A stretch of 64,000 nt of DNA, taken from positions 1 to 64,000 of the forward strand of contig JBHIWX010000004.1 in assembly GCA_041987205.1 (NCBI GenBank), in the 5' to 3' direction. A model generated the notes under the pieces. The model was not told where the DNA came from, did no database searches, and saw only the letters and a list, made by a program, of their open reading frames with translations. The DNA comes from BOKV01 sp041987205 (GTDB lineage: Bacteria; Pseudomonadota; Alphaproteobacteria; Rhizobiales; Rhizobiaceae). A program made the translations under genes and the position numbers. Below, piece after piece: positions 1-10,129 of the stretch; the first letter of the stretch is position 1; every line of letters begins with the position of its first letter.

Positions 1-657
1 CACCGACTGGAAGTCGCGCACAAGTTCCGGATAGGGGTGCGGCCCGGCTGCCGTGCCGATGATGTAATAGGTCGATTCGACATTGGTGACCCAGTCGCGC
101 AGCGCCTCGTTCATCGCGTCCTTGAGCGTGCCGGCGCCGGACGTCACCGGATTGACCTCCGCGCCGAGCAGCTTCATGCGGAACACGTTGGGCGACTGGC
201 GCTCGACATCTGTGGCGCCCATGTAAACGATGCAAGGGTAGCCGAAGCGCGCGGCAACGGTGGCGGACGCCACGCCGTGCTGGCCGGCGCCAGTCTCGGC
301 AATGATGCGGGTCTTGCCCATGCGCCGCGCCAGCAGGATCTGGCCGAGGCAATTGTTTATCTTGTGCGACCCGGTGTGGTTGAGCTCGTCGCGCTTGAAG
401 TAGATCTTCGCGCCGCCCAGATGCTCGGTCAGCCGCTCGGCGAAATAGAGCGGCGAGGGCCGACCGGTGTAATGCTTGTTGAGCGCGGTCAGCTCGGCCT
501 GGAACTCCGGATCATTCTTGGCTTCCTCATAGGCCGTTTCGAGCTCGAGGATCAGCGGCATGAGCGTTTCGGCGACATAGCGGCCGCCGAACAACCCGAA
601 ATGGCCGTTCTCGTCCGGTCCGGTTCGGAAGGAATTGGGTTCGACTGGCTGGTTCAC
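1..657 (-). CDS. trpB: tryptophan synthase beta subunit (5' part only)
   Basis: PLP-dependent subunit that condenses indole with L-serine to tryptophan, in an alpha2-beta2 complex with TrpA in the cytoplasm. Only the first 219 codons are present; the gene runs off the left edge. The translation shows the family landmarks HTGSHKINN (which carries the PLP lysine) and AETGAGQHG. The start is a GTG at 655-657 behind AAGGAG on the minus strand. It lies 36 bp downstream of trpF, the order usual in Rhizobiales, so trpA probably follows outside the window. Family assignment is firm; the completeness of the 3' part cannot be judged. Confidence 0.96.
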   Translation of the reverse strand, partial: MNQPVEPNSFRTGPDENGHFGLFGGRYVAETLMPLILELETAYEEAKNDPEFQAELTALNKHYTGRPSPLYFAERLTEHLGGAKIYFKRDELNHTGSHKINNCLGQILLARRMGKTRIIAETGAGQHGVASATVAARFGYPCIVYMGATDVERQSPNVFRMKLLGAEVNPVTSGAGTLKDAMNEALRDWVTNVESTYYIIGTAAGPHPYPELVRDFQSV

Positions 658-693
658 GCTGAATAACTCCTTGTGGCGGGCCAAAGCCCGCTG

Positions 694-1350
694 TCACACC
701 GCTTCGCCCTGCAGGCGTCCGGCCTCTGCCAGGAAGCGGCGGATGAGATCGTCGTCCTTTTCGCCCGGCGCGCGCTCGACGCCCGAGGATATATCGATCC
801 CGGCGGGATGAACATCGTTGAGCGCCATCGAGAGATTGGCGAGATCGATCCCTCCCGAAAGCATGTAATCGAGGTCCGGGTCAAGCGCATCGAGCAGGGA
901 CCAGTCGAAGGTGACGCCGTTTCCGCCGGGCAGTTCGGCGCCGGCTGGCGGTTTGGCGTCGAGCAGCAGCCGGTCGGCGACGCCCGAATAGGTCGCGACC
1001 TTGTCGAGATCGGCGGCCTCGCGGATCGACAGCGCCTTCATGACCGGCAGTCCGTAGCGCGCCCTGACCTCGGCGACGCGCTCCGGGGTCTCCCTGCCGT
1101 GCAGTTGCAGCAGGTCCGGGCGCAGCTTGCCGACGATCTCATCGAGAAAGGCGTCGTCGGCATCGACGGTGACGGCGACGATCGTTGCGCGGCCGCGCGC
1201 GGCTTCCGCCAGTTCCGCGGCCCGGTCCGGTGTCACATTGCGCGGGCTTTTGGCGAAGAAAATGAAGCCGACATGGCTCGCGCCGCCGTCAAGCGCGGCG
1301 GCAATGCTGCCCGGCTTTGAAAGCCCGCATATCTTGATGTCGAGCGGCAT
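694..1350 (-). CDS. trpF: phosphoribosylanthranilate isomerase
   Basis: Catalyses the Amadori rearrangement of phosphoribosylanthranilate to CdRP in tryptophan synthesis; a monofunctional (beta/alpha)8 barrel of 218 residues, normal length. Near the N-terminus it reads MPLDIKICGLSKPGS, where KICG is the TrpF signature carrying the catalytic cysteine, and towards the C-terminus LSGGIDLANL forms the phosphate-binding loop. The reading frame is open further upstream to 1479, but the ATG at 1348-1350 is where family homology begins, so I chose it. It is followed after 36 bp by trpB, probably in one transcript. Confidence 0.95.
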   Translation of the reverse strand: MPLDIKICGLSKPGSIAAALDGGASHVGFIFFAKSPRNVTPDRAAELAEAARGRATIVAVTVDADDAFLDEIVGKLRPDLLQLHGRETPERVAEVRARYGLPVMKALSIREAADLDKVATYSGVADRLLLDAKPPAGAELPGGNGVTFDWSLLDALDPDLDYMLSGGIDLANLSMALNDVHPAGIDISSGVERAPGEKDDDLIRRFLAEAGRLQGEAV

Positions 1351-1444
1351 GGATCCCACCGATGCGGTTGTGCGGTCGCCAGATTGTGCGAAGCCGGTTT
1401 CCTGCCAGAAAAACAGTGCCGAGTCCAACGGCACGGCAGACGCG

Positions 1445-2209
1445 TCAGTCGAGCGCCACCGCGTGCAGTCGCGCGCCATGGCTGCGCAGCCAGTGGCGAT
1501 GGCGTTCCATCTGCGGGCAGGTTTGCCGAACGAGGCTCCAGAACGCGTCGGAATGGTTCATCTCGCGCAGATGGGCGACCTCGTGGGCGGCGAGGTAGTC
1601 GAGCACTTCCTCCGGCGCCATGACGATGCGCCATGAGAAGGACAGCGTCCGCGTCGACGAACACGAGCCCCAGCGGCTCTTGGTATCGGTGATGCGGATC
1701 GTCTTCGCGCGCACGCCGAGGACGGCGGCATGGCGCGCCACGGCCTCGTTGAGGTGCGTGCGTGCTTCTTTCTTGAGGAAATCGACGACCTTGCGCGGCA
1801 CGTGGTCAGGCTCGCCCGGCACCAGAAGCGACGGCTCGCCGGCGATGTCGCGCACCTCGACGACGCCGCGCAGCCGGTCGAGATGAACGATGCGATGGTC
1901 GACGCCGAGATAGGGAATGGTCGCGCCCTCCCCCAGCGGTACGGATTGAGGCAGGCGGGCAATGCGCGCCGATGCCCAGTCGCGGTTGCGGTCGAGAAAG
2001 GCGTCGATCTGGTCGTCACCGACATAGGGCGGAACGGTCAGTTTCAGCGCCCGGCCGCCCGGCAGGATGCGCAGGGTCAGGCGCCGGGCCTTGGCGTGCT
2101 CGACCACCCTGACGGGCAGCGCCTCGCCATTGGCCTCGATCTCGCGGTCGCGACGGCCCGGCCTTGCAACCGTTTCGGCCCTTGTCTTGCGCAGGGACAG
2201 GAAACCCAA
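1445..2209 (-). CDS. YgjP-type (DUF45) zinc metallopeptidase-like protein
   Basis: Predicted metal-dependent hydrolase of the YgjP/DUF45 family. The catalytic region near the C-terminus contains HEVAHLREMNHS, an HExxH zinc motif, followed by a conserved MERHRHWL tail; upstream is TDTKSRWGSCSS, also a family signature. The family's substrate is not well defined, so no physiological role is claimed. The frame stays open to a TTG at 2239, but AAGGAGG on the minus strand (near 2222-2228) best serves a TTG at 2207-2209, which I use; the start is uncertain. It precedes trpF by 94 bp on the same strand and may be cotranscribed. Confidence 0.85.
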   Translation of the reverse strand: MGFLSLRKTRAETVARPGRRDREIEANGEALPVRVVEHAKARRLTLRILPGGRALKLTVPPYVGDDQIDAFLDRNRDWASARIARLPQSVPLGEGATIPYLGVDHRIVHLDRLRGVVEVRDIAGEPSLLVPGEPDHVPRKVVDFLKKEARTHLNEAVARHAAVLGVRAKTIRITDTKSRWGSCSSTRTLSFSWRIVMAPEEVLDYLAAHEVAHLREMNHSDAFWSLVRQTCPQMERHRHWLRSHGARLHAVALD

Positions 2210-2334
2210 AATGCCGCTCCTCCTTGAAGCCGGGGGCAACCGGCGGGAACGTGTGGACGCGAATCGCCTGCACCATAGCCGATTTGAGCGACAGGTTGAT
2301 GGAATGGCGAGGCCGAAATGTCAGGCCCCGCGCG

Positions 2335-2358
2335 AAAACGGGGCCCAGCGGACCCCGT
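2335..2358 (-). terminator. intrinsic terminator after the DUF2852 gene
   Basis: On the minus strand a 9-bp stem (arms 2338-2346 and 2350-2358, one G-U pair, 3-nt loop) is followed by TTTT. It lies 26 bp beyond the stop of the DUF2852 gene. Confidence 0.6.
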
Positions 2359-2384
2359 TTATCATTCGTCGTGACTGCTGAAGA

Positions 2385-2837
2385 TCAGACTTCGGGTACC
2401 GTCCTGGGTGCATCCGGACCGGACGGCTCGTCGCCATTGCCCCGCTTGCGTCGGGCCGACATGAAGGCGTCAAACTCCTCCTGGTCCTTGGCGCGGCGCA
2501 GTTCGCGAAGGTATTCGTCGAACTCCGCGCGTGCCTCGTCCAGGCGACGGCGCTCTTCCTCGATCCGGGTCAGTTCGGCTTCGCGCCAGTCGTCGAAGGC
2601 CACATTGCCGGTACGGGCATGGTGGTGACGATGGTGCTTGTGACCATTGCGGCCAAAGGCGCTGCCCATGCGGTCGGTGGCGCGATTGACTTCCGACTTG
2701 AACTCGTCGAGCCGGTCGCCCCACAGAATGTAGGCAAGCATGGCCAGTCCCAGCGGCCAGAAGATCATGAAGCCGAGGATCATCAGGGCGATGGTCGCCG
2801 GCGTCCATGCAGGACGGATCATTGCGGAATGTGTCAT
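2385..2837 (-). CDS. DUF2852 membrane protein
   Basis: A 150-residue protein of the alphaproteobacterial DUF2852 family; function unknown. The N-terminal third has one strong membrane segment containing MILGFMIFWPLGLAML, then a basic histidine-rich stretch (HKHHRHHH) and a long charged, probably coiled-coil C-terminal half rich in E, R and A (LTRIEEERRRLDEARAEF). This suggests a single-pass inner-membrane protein with a cytoplasmic helical tail. The frame is open to 2915, but the ATG at 2835-2837 follows AGGGG and begins the conserved region. It stands alone, downstream of phaZ and followed by its own terminator. Confidence 0.85.
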   Translation of the reverse strand: MTHSAMIRPAWTPATIALMILGFMIFWPLGLAMLAYILWGDRLDEFKSEVNRATDRMGSAFGRNGHKHHRHHHARTGNVAFDDWREAELTRIEEERRRLDEARAEFDEYLRELRRAKDQEEFDAFMSARRKRGNGDEPSGPDAPRTVPEV

Positions 2838-2945
2838 GTACACTTCACCCCTTCCTGAAAAAGGAAACGTTGTCGCTCCCTCATTCGAGGTGGGGACTGA
2901 TTGTGCCGGAATCAAGAAAATCCCGTCGAATTCCGCTGCGTAAGG

Positions 2946-2969
2946 GCCATGTATCTGATGTTACATGGC
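2946..2969. other. perfect 8-bp dyad between phaZ and the DUF2852 gene
   Basis: GCCATGTA at 2946-2953 and TACATGGC at 2962-2969 form a perfect inverted repeat with an 8-nt spacer. It is followed by TTTT only on the plus strand, where no gene ends, so it is not a clear phaZ terminator. It lies 109 bp upstream of the DUF2852 start and could be an operator. Confidence 0.4.
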
Positions 2970-2979
2970 TTTTCCTGTT

Positions 2980-4245
2980 CTATTGTGCCGCCTTCGCCTT
3001 GCGTCCCCGCACTGTGTCGCGGTCATGCGTCGCCATGAAGTCGAGAATGCGCGGGGCGATCTCGGAGCGGAAACGCGAGCCGTTGAACACGCCGTAATGG
3101 CCGACCTTGGGCTGCATGTAGTGCACCCGCTTGTCGTCCTTCAGGCTCGAACACAGGATATGCGCCGCCTTTGTCTGGCCGAGGCCGGAGATGTCGTCGT
3201 TCTCGCCTTCCACCGTCATCAGGGCGGTGTTGACGATCTTCGAGCAATCGACCGGATTGCCACGATGCTTCATCTCGCCCTTCGGAAGGGCATGCTGGAT
3301 GAACACGGTCTCGACCGTCTGCAGGTAGAAGGCTGCGTCGAGATCCATCACGGCGAGGTATTCGTCGTAGAAATCGCGGTGCTTCTCCGCCGAATCGCCG
3401 TCGCCCTGGACGAGGTGCTGAAAGAATTCCTGATGCGCCATGATGTGGCGGTCGAGGTTCATCGACATGAAGCCGGAAAGCTGCAGAAAGCCCGGATAGA
3501 CCTCTCGCATGAAGCCCGGCTGCGGGAACGGCACCTTCATGATGACGTTGTCGCGGAACCATGAAATGTCGTGGTCCTCGGCGAGCTTGTTGACCGCGGT
3601 CGGGTTTTCGCGCGTGTCGATCGGTCCGCCCATCAGGGTCATGGAAGCCGGCGAATGCTGGTCGCCGGCCGCTTCCATCAGCGCCACGGCGGCGAGCACC
3701 GGCACCGAGGGCTGGCACACGGCCATCACATGGGTGTTGGTGCCGAGGAAATGCAGGATCGAGATGACGTAGTCGATGTAGTCGTCGAGGTCGAACACGC
3801 CCTCGGTGACCGGCACCATGCGCGCATCGGCCCAGTCGGTGATGTAGACATCGGCATACTGGATCATGGTCTCGACGGTGCCACGCAGCAGCGTCGCGTA
3901 ATGACCGGACATGGGCGCGACGATCAGGATCGCCGGTCCCTGCTTGTGTTTTTCCGGCATCAGCCGTTCGAAATGGATGAGGTTGCAGAACGGTCGCGAC
4001 CAGACCACGCGCTCGCGCACCGGCACGGACATGCCACCGACAAGGGTGCGCTCGAGGCCGAATTCGGGCTTGCCGTAGCGCCGGGTCAGGCGCTCGAAGA
4101 GTTCGGCGGAGGCGGCGATCTGCTTGCCGACGCTGGTGTGGGATACGGGATTGATCGGGTTGGAATAGTAAAGCCGGTTCATGTCGGCGAAGGCACGCCA
4201 TGGCGCCAATGCCGCGTGCGACATTTCATAGAATTGGTAGTACAT
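2980..4245 (-). CDS. phaZ: intracellular polyhydroxyalkanoate depolymerase
   Basis: Mobilises stored polyhydroxybutyrate granules. The 421-residue protein matches the intracellular PhaZ family: an N-terminal segment MYYQFYEMSHAALAP, then APMSGHYATLLRGTV and VYITDWADARMVP, and the nucleophile region VCQPSVP with the catalytic cysteine at about residue 177 in place of a lipase-box serine. The ATG at 4243-4245 is chosen over an upstream start at 4338 because homology begins there and AGGACGGG precedes it. The gene is a single transcription unit with 316 bp of upstream sequence containing TGC/GCA-type dyads. PHB storage is common in Rhizobiales. Confidence 0.92.
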   Translation of the reverse strand: MYYQFYEMSHAALAPWRAFADMNRLYYSNPINPVSHTSVGKQIAASAELFERLTRRYGKPEFGLERTLVGGMSVPVRERVVWSRPFCNLIHFERLMPEKHKQGPAILIVAPMSGHYATLLRGTVETMIQYADVYITDWADARMVPVTEGVFDLDDYIDYVISILHFLGTNTHVMAVCQPSVPVLAAVALMEAAGDQHSPASMTLMGGPIDTRENPTAVNKLAEDHDISWFRDNVIMKVPFPQPGFMREVYPGFLQLSGFMSMNLDRHIMAHQEFFQHLVQGDGDSAEKHRDFYDEYLAVMDLDAAFYLQTVETVFIQHALPKGEMKHRGNPVDCSKIVNTALMTVEGENDDISGLGQTKAAHILCSSLKDDKRVHYMQPKVGHYGVFNGSRFRSEIAPRILDFMATHDRDTVRGRKAKAAQ

Positions 4246-4561
4246 GCACGCCCGTCCTGTTCTTGTTGCGGCCCTGCCGTGAGGCACCCCGCCCTGTGAA
4301 GGCGGGTGGAGACGGTGGCCGTTATTTACCGCAGTCACGCGGTATCTGAAGTCCCGGCGCCATTATTTTGCAGCGCAGCATTCTTGGCAAGCCCTAAAAA
4401 GAGGGCTGGTTCCGGACCGGAACTGTCGCGAATCTTACGCGCTAGTGCCTGATTTCGCTGCGAATCCGCCGATCCCTTCAGCTTGAGGACGCAGCGAATA
4501 GAAAATCGCCGTACGGCGTGTCTTCACTAAACTGGCAGAAATCCGGCAGGGTGGCGCCGTA
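4246..4561. other. phaZ upstream region / pyrF downstream region (noncoding)
   Basis: No convincing gene. It holds three dyads: TGCAGCGCAGCA (4369-4380), AGCCCT-N6-AGGGCT (4390-4407) and TTCCGG-A-CCGGAA (4410-4422). The first resembles the TGC/GCA-rich sites described for PhaR-type PHB regulators. The second could be the end of the pyrF transcript although no U-tract follows it. The promoter of phaZ must lie here but I cannot fix it. Confidence 0.4.
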
Positions 4562-5272
4562 TCAGGACGCCGCGCCGAGTTCATCCAGAATGGCGCGCGC
4601 GGCAGCGACAGGATCGGCGGCGGCGGTGACCGGACGGCCGACCACGATATGCGAAGCGCCGGCCTGTCTCGCCTCGGCCGGGGTCATCACCCGTTTCTGG
4701 TCGCCTTTGGCATCGCCGGCGGGGCGGACGCCTGGCGTGACGACCGCCATGGACGGGCCGAGGATGGCGCGCGCGGCGGCGGCCTCCAGCGGAGAGCAGA
4801 CGATGCCGCCCATGCCGAGATCGCGTGCCTGGCCGGCGCGGCGTTCGACCAGTTCAAGCGCGGACATGGCATAGCCCGCCTCGCGCAGGTCCGAATCGTC
4901 CATGGATGTCAGCACGGTGACGCCGAGCAGGCAGAGATCGCTGCCCTTCGCGGCCTCGACGGCGGCGGCCATCGCGCGCGGATAGGCATGGATGGTCAAC
5001 ATGTGGACGCCGAGACCGATCGCGCTTTCGACGCCCTTGGCCACCGTGTTGTCGATGTCGAGCATCTTCATGTCGAGGAAGACCTTGCGCCCGTCGCCGA
5101 CCAGATCGCGGGCGAGGTCGAGACCGCCGGCAAGGGCAAGCTGGAAGCCGATCTTGTAAAACTCGGCCGCATCGCCCAGCGTCTCGACCATGGCGCGCGC
5201 CTGTTCGACATCGGGCAAATCGAGCGCCACGATCATGCGTTCGCGAATGTCTTCCGGGGCGATTGCCAGCAT
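4562..5272 (-). CDS. pyrF: orotidine 5'-phosphate decarboxylase
   Basis: Last step of UMP synthesis (OMP to UMP plus CO2), a short (beta/alpha)8 barrel of 236 residues. The signature FLDMKMLDIDNTVAKGV contains the catalytic D-K-D array, and VVTPGVRPAGD with IVVGRPVTAAADP are the phosphate-gripping loops. An in-frame ATG at 5285-5287 exists, but the ATG at 5270-5272 has GGGAG at the right distance and overlaps the stop of the preceding gene as TGATG, typical of translational coupling. It forms a unit with the flavin reductase and probably the PmtA-like gene upstream. Confidence 0.95.
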   Translation of the reverse strand: MLAIAPEDIRERMIVALDLPDVEQARAMVETLGDAAEFYKIGFQLALAGGLDLARDLVGDGRKVFLDMKMLDIDNTVAKGVESAIGLGVHMLTIHAYPRAMAAAVEAAKGSDLCLLGVTVLTSMDDSDLREAGYAMSALELVERRAGQARDLGMGGIVCSPLEAAAARAILGPSMAVVTPGVRPAGDAKGDQKRVMTPAEARQAGASHIVVGRPVTAAADPVAAARAILDELGAAS

Positions 5273-5868
5273 CACTCGTTCTCCCATCTTGTCGAAAGCA
5301 GCCGTGCCCTGTCAACCAGCGATGCGCACATAGCTTCCATGCGTTGCGCCATCCTGCTGTCCTTCAGGGCCTCGTCGCGGTCGAAGGCATCGCCGGCATG
5401 CGAAAGCGCCAGCTGTTCCGGCATGACCAGCGCGCCCAGCGAAGTCAGGATTTCGCGCAGATGAATCAGATTGCGTATCCCTCCATACGCCCCCGGCGCG
5501 GCAGAGGAAACCGCAAAGAGCTTGCCGGCAAAGGGACACAGCGGACCCGCCGCGTCGGATTCAACCCGGCTGATCCAGTCCAAGGCGTTTTTCAGGAGGG
5601 GCGCCACGGAGGCGTTGCACTCAGGCGAGACAATCACGACCGCGTCGTGTTCGTGAAACAGCCTCGCCAGCTGGACGGCCTGCCTCGGCAGGGCCGGCGC
5701 GTGTTCCGGATCGGCGTCGAAGAGCGGCAGTTCGTAGTCTCGCGGGGAGATGCGGGTGATCTCGCAATCGAAGCGCGTCAGCGCCTTGACGATGGCGCCG
5801 GCCAGTCTCGCATTGGGCGAGCCCGCGTTGAGGGTGCCGGGAAAGACGAGGATCTTCGGGCGGCGCAT
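5272..5868 (-). CDS. NAD(P)H-dependent FMN reductase (flavodoxin fold)
   Basis: A 198-residue member of the NADPH-dependent FMN reductase family. It begins with KILVFPGTLNAGSPNARLA, the flavin-phosphate loop, and has SPECNASVAPLLKNALDW, the counterpart of the PEYNxSxxxxLKNAxDW motif, and SAAPGAYGGIRN, a further flavin contact. Such enzymes reduce FMN, quinones, azo compounds or chromate in vitro; the natural substrate here is not deducible. Its stop overlaps the pyrF start by one base, and it starts 9 bp after the end of the methyltransferase gene, so the three are likely one operon. Confidence 0.88.
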   Translation of the reverse strand: MRRPKILVFPGTLNAGSPNARLAGAIVKALTRFDCEITRISPRDYELPLFDADPEHAPALPRQAVQLARLFHEHDAVVIVSPECNASVAPLLKNALDWISRVESDAAGPLCPFAGKLFAVSSAAPGAYGGIRNLIHLREILTSLGALVMPEQLALSHAGDAFDRDEALKDSRMAQRMEAMCASLVDRARLLSTRWENE

Positions 5869-5877
5869 GCCCTGCGA

Positions 5878-6477
5878 TTACAGGAATTCCTGACGCCGAT
5901 AAACAAAAACGCGGGCCGGCGGCACGTTTTTCATCACCCAGTCGCTCGAATCGACGACATATTGCCCTTTCGCCACCGGCGCCGGTGGGCGCGGACCGTA
6001 GGAGATCTGAACGAAAGGCGCGCCCGGCTCGACCAGCGAGAGGCAATCCGCGATGATCTTGGTGCGTGCCGCCTTGGGAAGGTTGAGCAGCGGAATCGCG
6101 CAGATGACGGCGGAGAAGCGACGCCACGGCGTATCGGCCAGCGTGGTCGCGAGGTCGAGCGCGTCGCCATTGATGAAGTTCACGCCGGGAAAGCGCGTCT
6201 TCAGATAGTCGTAGAATTCCCTGGAATACTCGACGCTCACCAACCGCTCGGCCGAGATGCCGCGCTCCAGGATGGCGGCGGTGATCGGCCCGGTGCCCGG
6301 TCCCAGTTCGAGGACGGGCAGGTCGCTGTCGAGCGGGGCGTGCGACGCCATGGCCCGCGCGGCTGCCTTGCCGGTCGGCGCGATGGCACCGACGGCGCCC
6401 GGTTCGCGTATCCATTCCCGAAAAAAACGCAGCTCCGTGCCCAAACGATTTTTGAGTTTCGCGGAGGTACGCAGCAT
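5878..6477 (-). CDS. PmtA-like phospholipid N-methyltransferase
   Basis: A 199-residue class I SAM-dependent methyltransferase. Motif I is VLELGPGTGPITAAIL at residues 55-70; VSVEYSREFYDYL and NFINGDALDL follow as SAM-contact segments. The opening region (FFREWIREPGAVGAIAPTGK) and the overall length resemble the rhizobial PmtA enzymes that methylate phosphatidylethanolamine towards phosphatidylcholine. This is family resemblance from memory; an rRNA-adenine-dimethyltransferase-like protein of unknown substrate is the alternative. The ATG start at 6475-6477 has a poor ribosome site. It lies 9 bp upstream of the flavin reductase gene. Confidence 0.65.
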   Translation of the reverse strand: MLRTSAKLKNRLGTELRFFREWIREPGAVGAIAPTGKAAARAMASHAPLDSDLPVLELGPGTGPITAAILERGISAERLVSVEYSREFYDYLKTRFPGVNFINGDALDLATTLADTPWRRFSAVICAIPLLNLPKAARTKIIADCLSLVEPGAPFVQISYGPRPPAPVAKGQYVVDSSDWVMKNVPPARVFVYRRQEFL

Positions 6478-6638
6478 TCGGTCAACTTTCAGGCTGGTCG
6501 CCAGCGATACCCGGCGAGCGTCATGCGGGGGGCGGTGTCAGCTTGTAGCGTAATCGATCGGCGCTGTCTCCGGCCGATGACCGGAACACACACCTGGAGG
6601 CGCGGGACTTCGACAACCGTCTGAAACGCAGGGGGGAA

Positions 6639-7772
6639 TCACTCGGTCAGCCCGTCGAGAAAGTGCTTCATCCGCGAGAAGAACCCGGTCGATTCGGGAT
6701 GGTTCTGCTCGGACGACAATTTGTCGAACTCCTCGAGCAGTTCGCGCTGCCTGCGCGTCAGGTTCTGCGGAGTTTCGACCGCGACCTGGATGTAGAGATC
6801 GCCGAAATTCGAAGACCGCATGACCGGCATGCCCTTGGCCTTTAGCCGGAACTGCTTGCCGTTCTGGGTGCCGGCCGGCACCTTCACACGGGTCTTGGTC
6901 GAGTCCAGCGTGGTGACCTCGAACTGGCCGCCCAGCGCGGCCGTGGTCATGGAAACCGGCACGCGGCAGAACAGGTCGGCGCCATCGCGCTGGAAGAACT
7001 CGTGCGGCTTGACCGACAGGAAGATGTAGAGATCGCCCGAGGGGCCGCCGCGCAAGCCGGCCTCACCCTCGCCGGCAAGGCGGATGCGCACGCCATCCTC
7101 GATACCGGCCGGAATGTTGACCGACAGCGAGCGTTCGCGCGTGATGCGGCCCTGGCCGTGGCAGGATTCGCAGGGGTCGGAGATAACCTCGCCGCGGCCC
7201 TGGCAGGTCGGGCAGGTGCGCTCGATCGAGAAGAAGCCCTGGCTGGCGCGCACGCGGCCCGAACCCGAACAGGTCGCGCAGGTCTTGGGCGACGAGCCGG
7301 GCTTGGAACCCGTGCCCGAGCAGGTCTCGCAGGAAATGGCGGTCGGCACCGAAATCTCGGCGGTCTTGCCTGCCCAGGCCTCTTCCAGCGTGATTTCCAT
7401 GTTGTAGCGAAGGTCGGCACCGCGTTCGCGGCCACCGGAACGGCGCGCGCGGCCGCCCATCATCTCGCCGAAAATGTCCTCGAAGATGTCGGAGAAGGCG
7501 CTCGCGCCGCCACCGCCGCCAAAGCCCGAGAACCCGCCCCCGCCATTCTCGAAGGCGGCGTGGCCGAAGCGGTCATAGGCAGCACGCTTCTGGGGGTCCT
7601 TGAGGACCTCGTAGGCCTCGTTGACTTCCTTGAACTTGTGCTCGGATTCCTTGTCGTCGGGATTGCGATCGGGATGGAACTGCATCGCCTTCTTGCGGAA
7701 GGCGGCCTTCAGTTCCTTGTCGTCGCAGCCCTTCACGACGCCGAGGATTTCGTAATAATCAACCTTGACCAT
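6639..7772 (-). CDS. dnaJ: co-chaperone DnaJ (Hsp40)
   Basis: Cytoplasmic co-chaperone that delivers unfolded clients to DnaK and stimulates its ATPase. The 377 residues show the full type I architecture: J-domain at the N-terminus with HPD in MQFHPDRNP, a glycine-rich linker (GGGGFSGFGGGGGASAF), four CxxCxGxG zinc repeats (CETCSGTG, CATCSGSG, CPTCQGRG, CESCHGQG) and the two client-binding beta domains. The gene follows dnaK after 182 bp that contain a dnaK terminator-like hairpin, so it may be transcribed by readthrough from the dnaK heat-shock promoter or by its own promoter. Confidence 0.97.
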   Translation of the reverse strand: MVKVDYYEILGVVKGCDDKELKAAFRKKAMQFHPDRNPDDKESEHKFKEVNEAYEVLKDPQKRAAYDRFGHAAFENGGGGFSGFGGGGGASAFSDIFEDIFGEMMGGRARRSGGRERGADLRYNMEITLEEAWAGKTAEISVPTAISCETCSGTGSKPGSSPKTCATCSGSGRVRASQGFFSIERTCPTCQGRGEVISDPCESCHGQGRITRERSLSVNIPAGIEDGVRIRLAGEGEAGLRGGPSGDLYIFLSVKPHEFFQRDGADLFCRVPVSMTTAALGGQFEVTTLDSTKTRVKVPAGTQNGKQFRLKAKGMPVMRSSNFGDLYIQVAVETPQNLTRRQRELLEEFDKLSSEQNHPESTGFFSRMKHFLDGLTE

Positions 7773-7909
7773 TCAACCAGCCTGCAACTCGCGCTCCATC
7801 GCGATGCCCGATCCGAACGGATCGCGTCGCGACTTCAATTCCATGAGTGAGATGTGTGGGGTCCGCCATGAATGGACAAGGGTTACAGCAACGCTTCCAG
7901 ACAGGCAAA

Positions 7910-7939
7910 GGCCCGCCCGGGATTTTCACCGGACGGGCC
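7910..7939 (-). terminator. hairpin between dnaK and dnaJ
   Basis: Arms 7910-7920 and 7929-7939 (11 bp with one mismatch, 8-nt loop) lie 15 bp past the dnaK stop. On the minus strand the stem is followed only by TTT, so this may be a leaky terminator that sets the dnaK:dnaJ ratio, or an mRNA-stabilising hairpin. Confidence 0.55.
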
Positions 7940-7954
7940 TCGCGCGAGATCAAA

Positions 7955-9871
<1,917 letters not shown>

Positions 9872-9977
9872 TGATGCTGCTCCTTCTAGCGACCGGCCGG
9901 GACCCATGAGAGGCGTTCCGTTTGGCCGGTCCTTTTGGAATTGTCAGACGGTCATAAGCCCTATAACCGCGTTGCGG

Positions 9978-10009
9978 CGTATATAAGAGGGCCTTTCCGC
10001 CGCTGCAAG
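9978..10009 (-). promoter_or_regulatory. RpoH (sigma-32) type promoter of dnaK
   Basis: On the minus strand CTTG (10009-10006), an 18-nt spacer, then CTTATATACG (9987-9978). This fits the alphaproteobacterial heat-shock consensus as I recall it (CTTG, 17-18 nt, CYTATNTNNG) at every defined position. It implies transcription starting near 9970 and a leader of about 100 nt before the dnaK ATG. Confidence 0.78.
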
Positions 10010-10129
10010 ATTGCGCGAAGGGAAATCCGGAAGGGGGCCAAAGGGTTCCCCTCGTCCATCACCCGGTGCAGGCCTGCATGACAGAACGAGCCCAACGAAT
10101 GGTTAACGCAATGCGAAGACATCGCCGCC

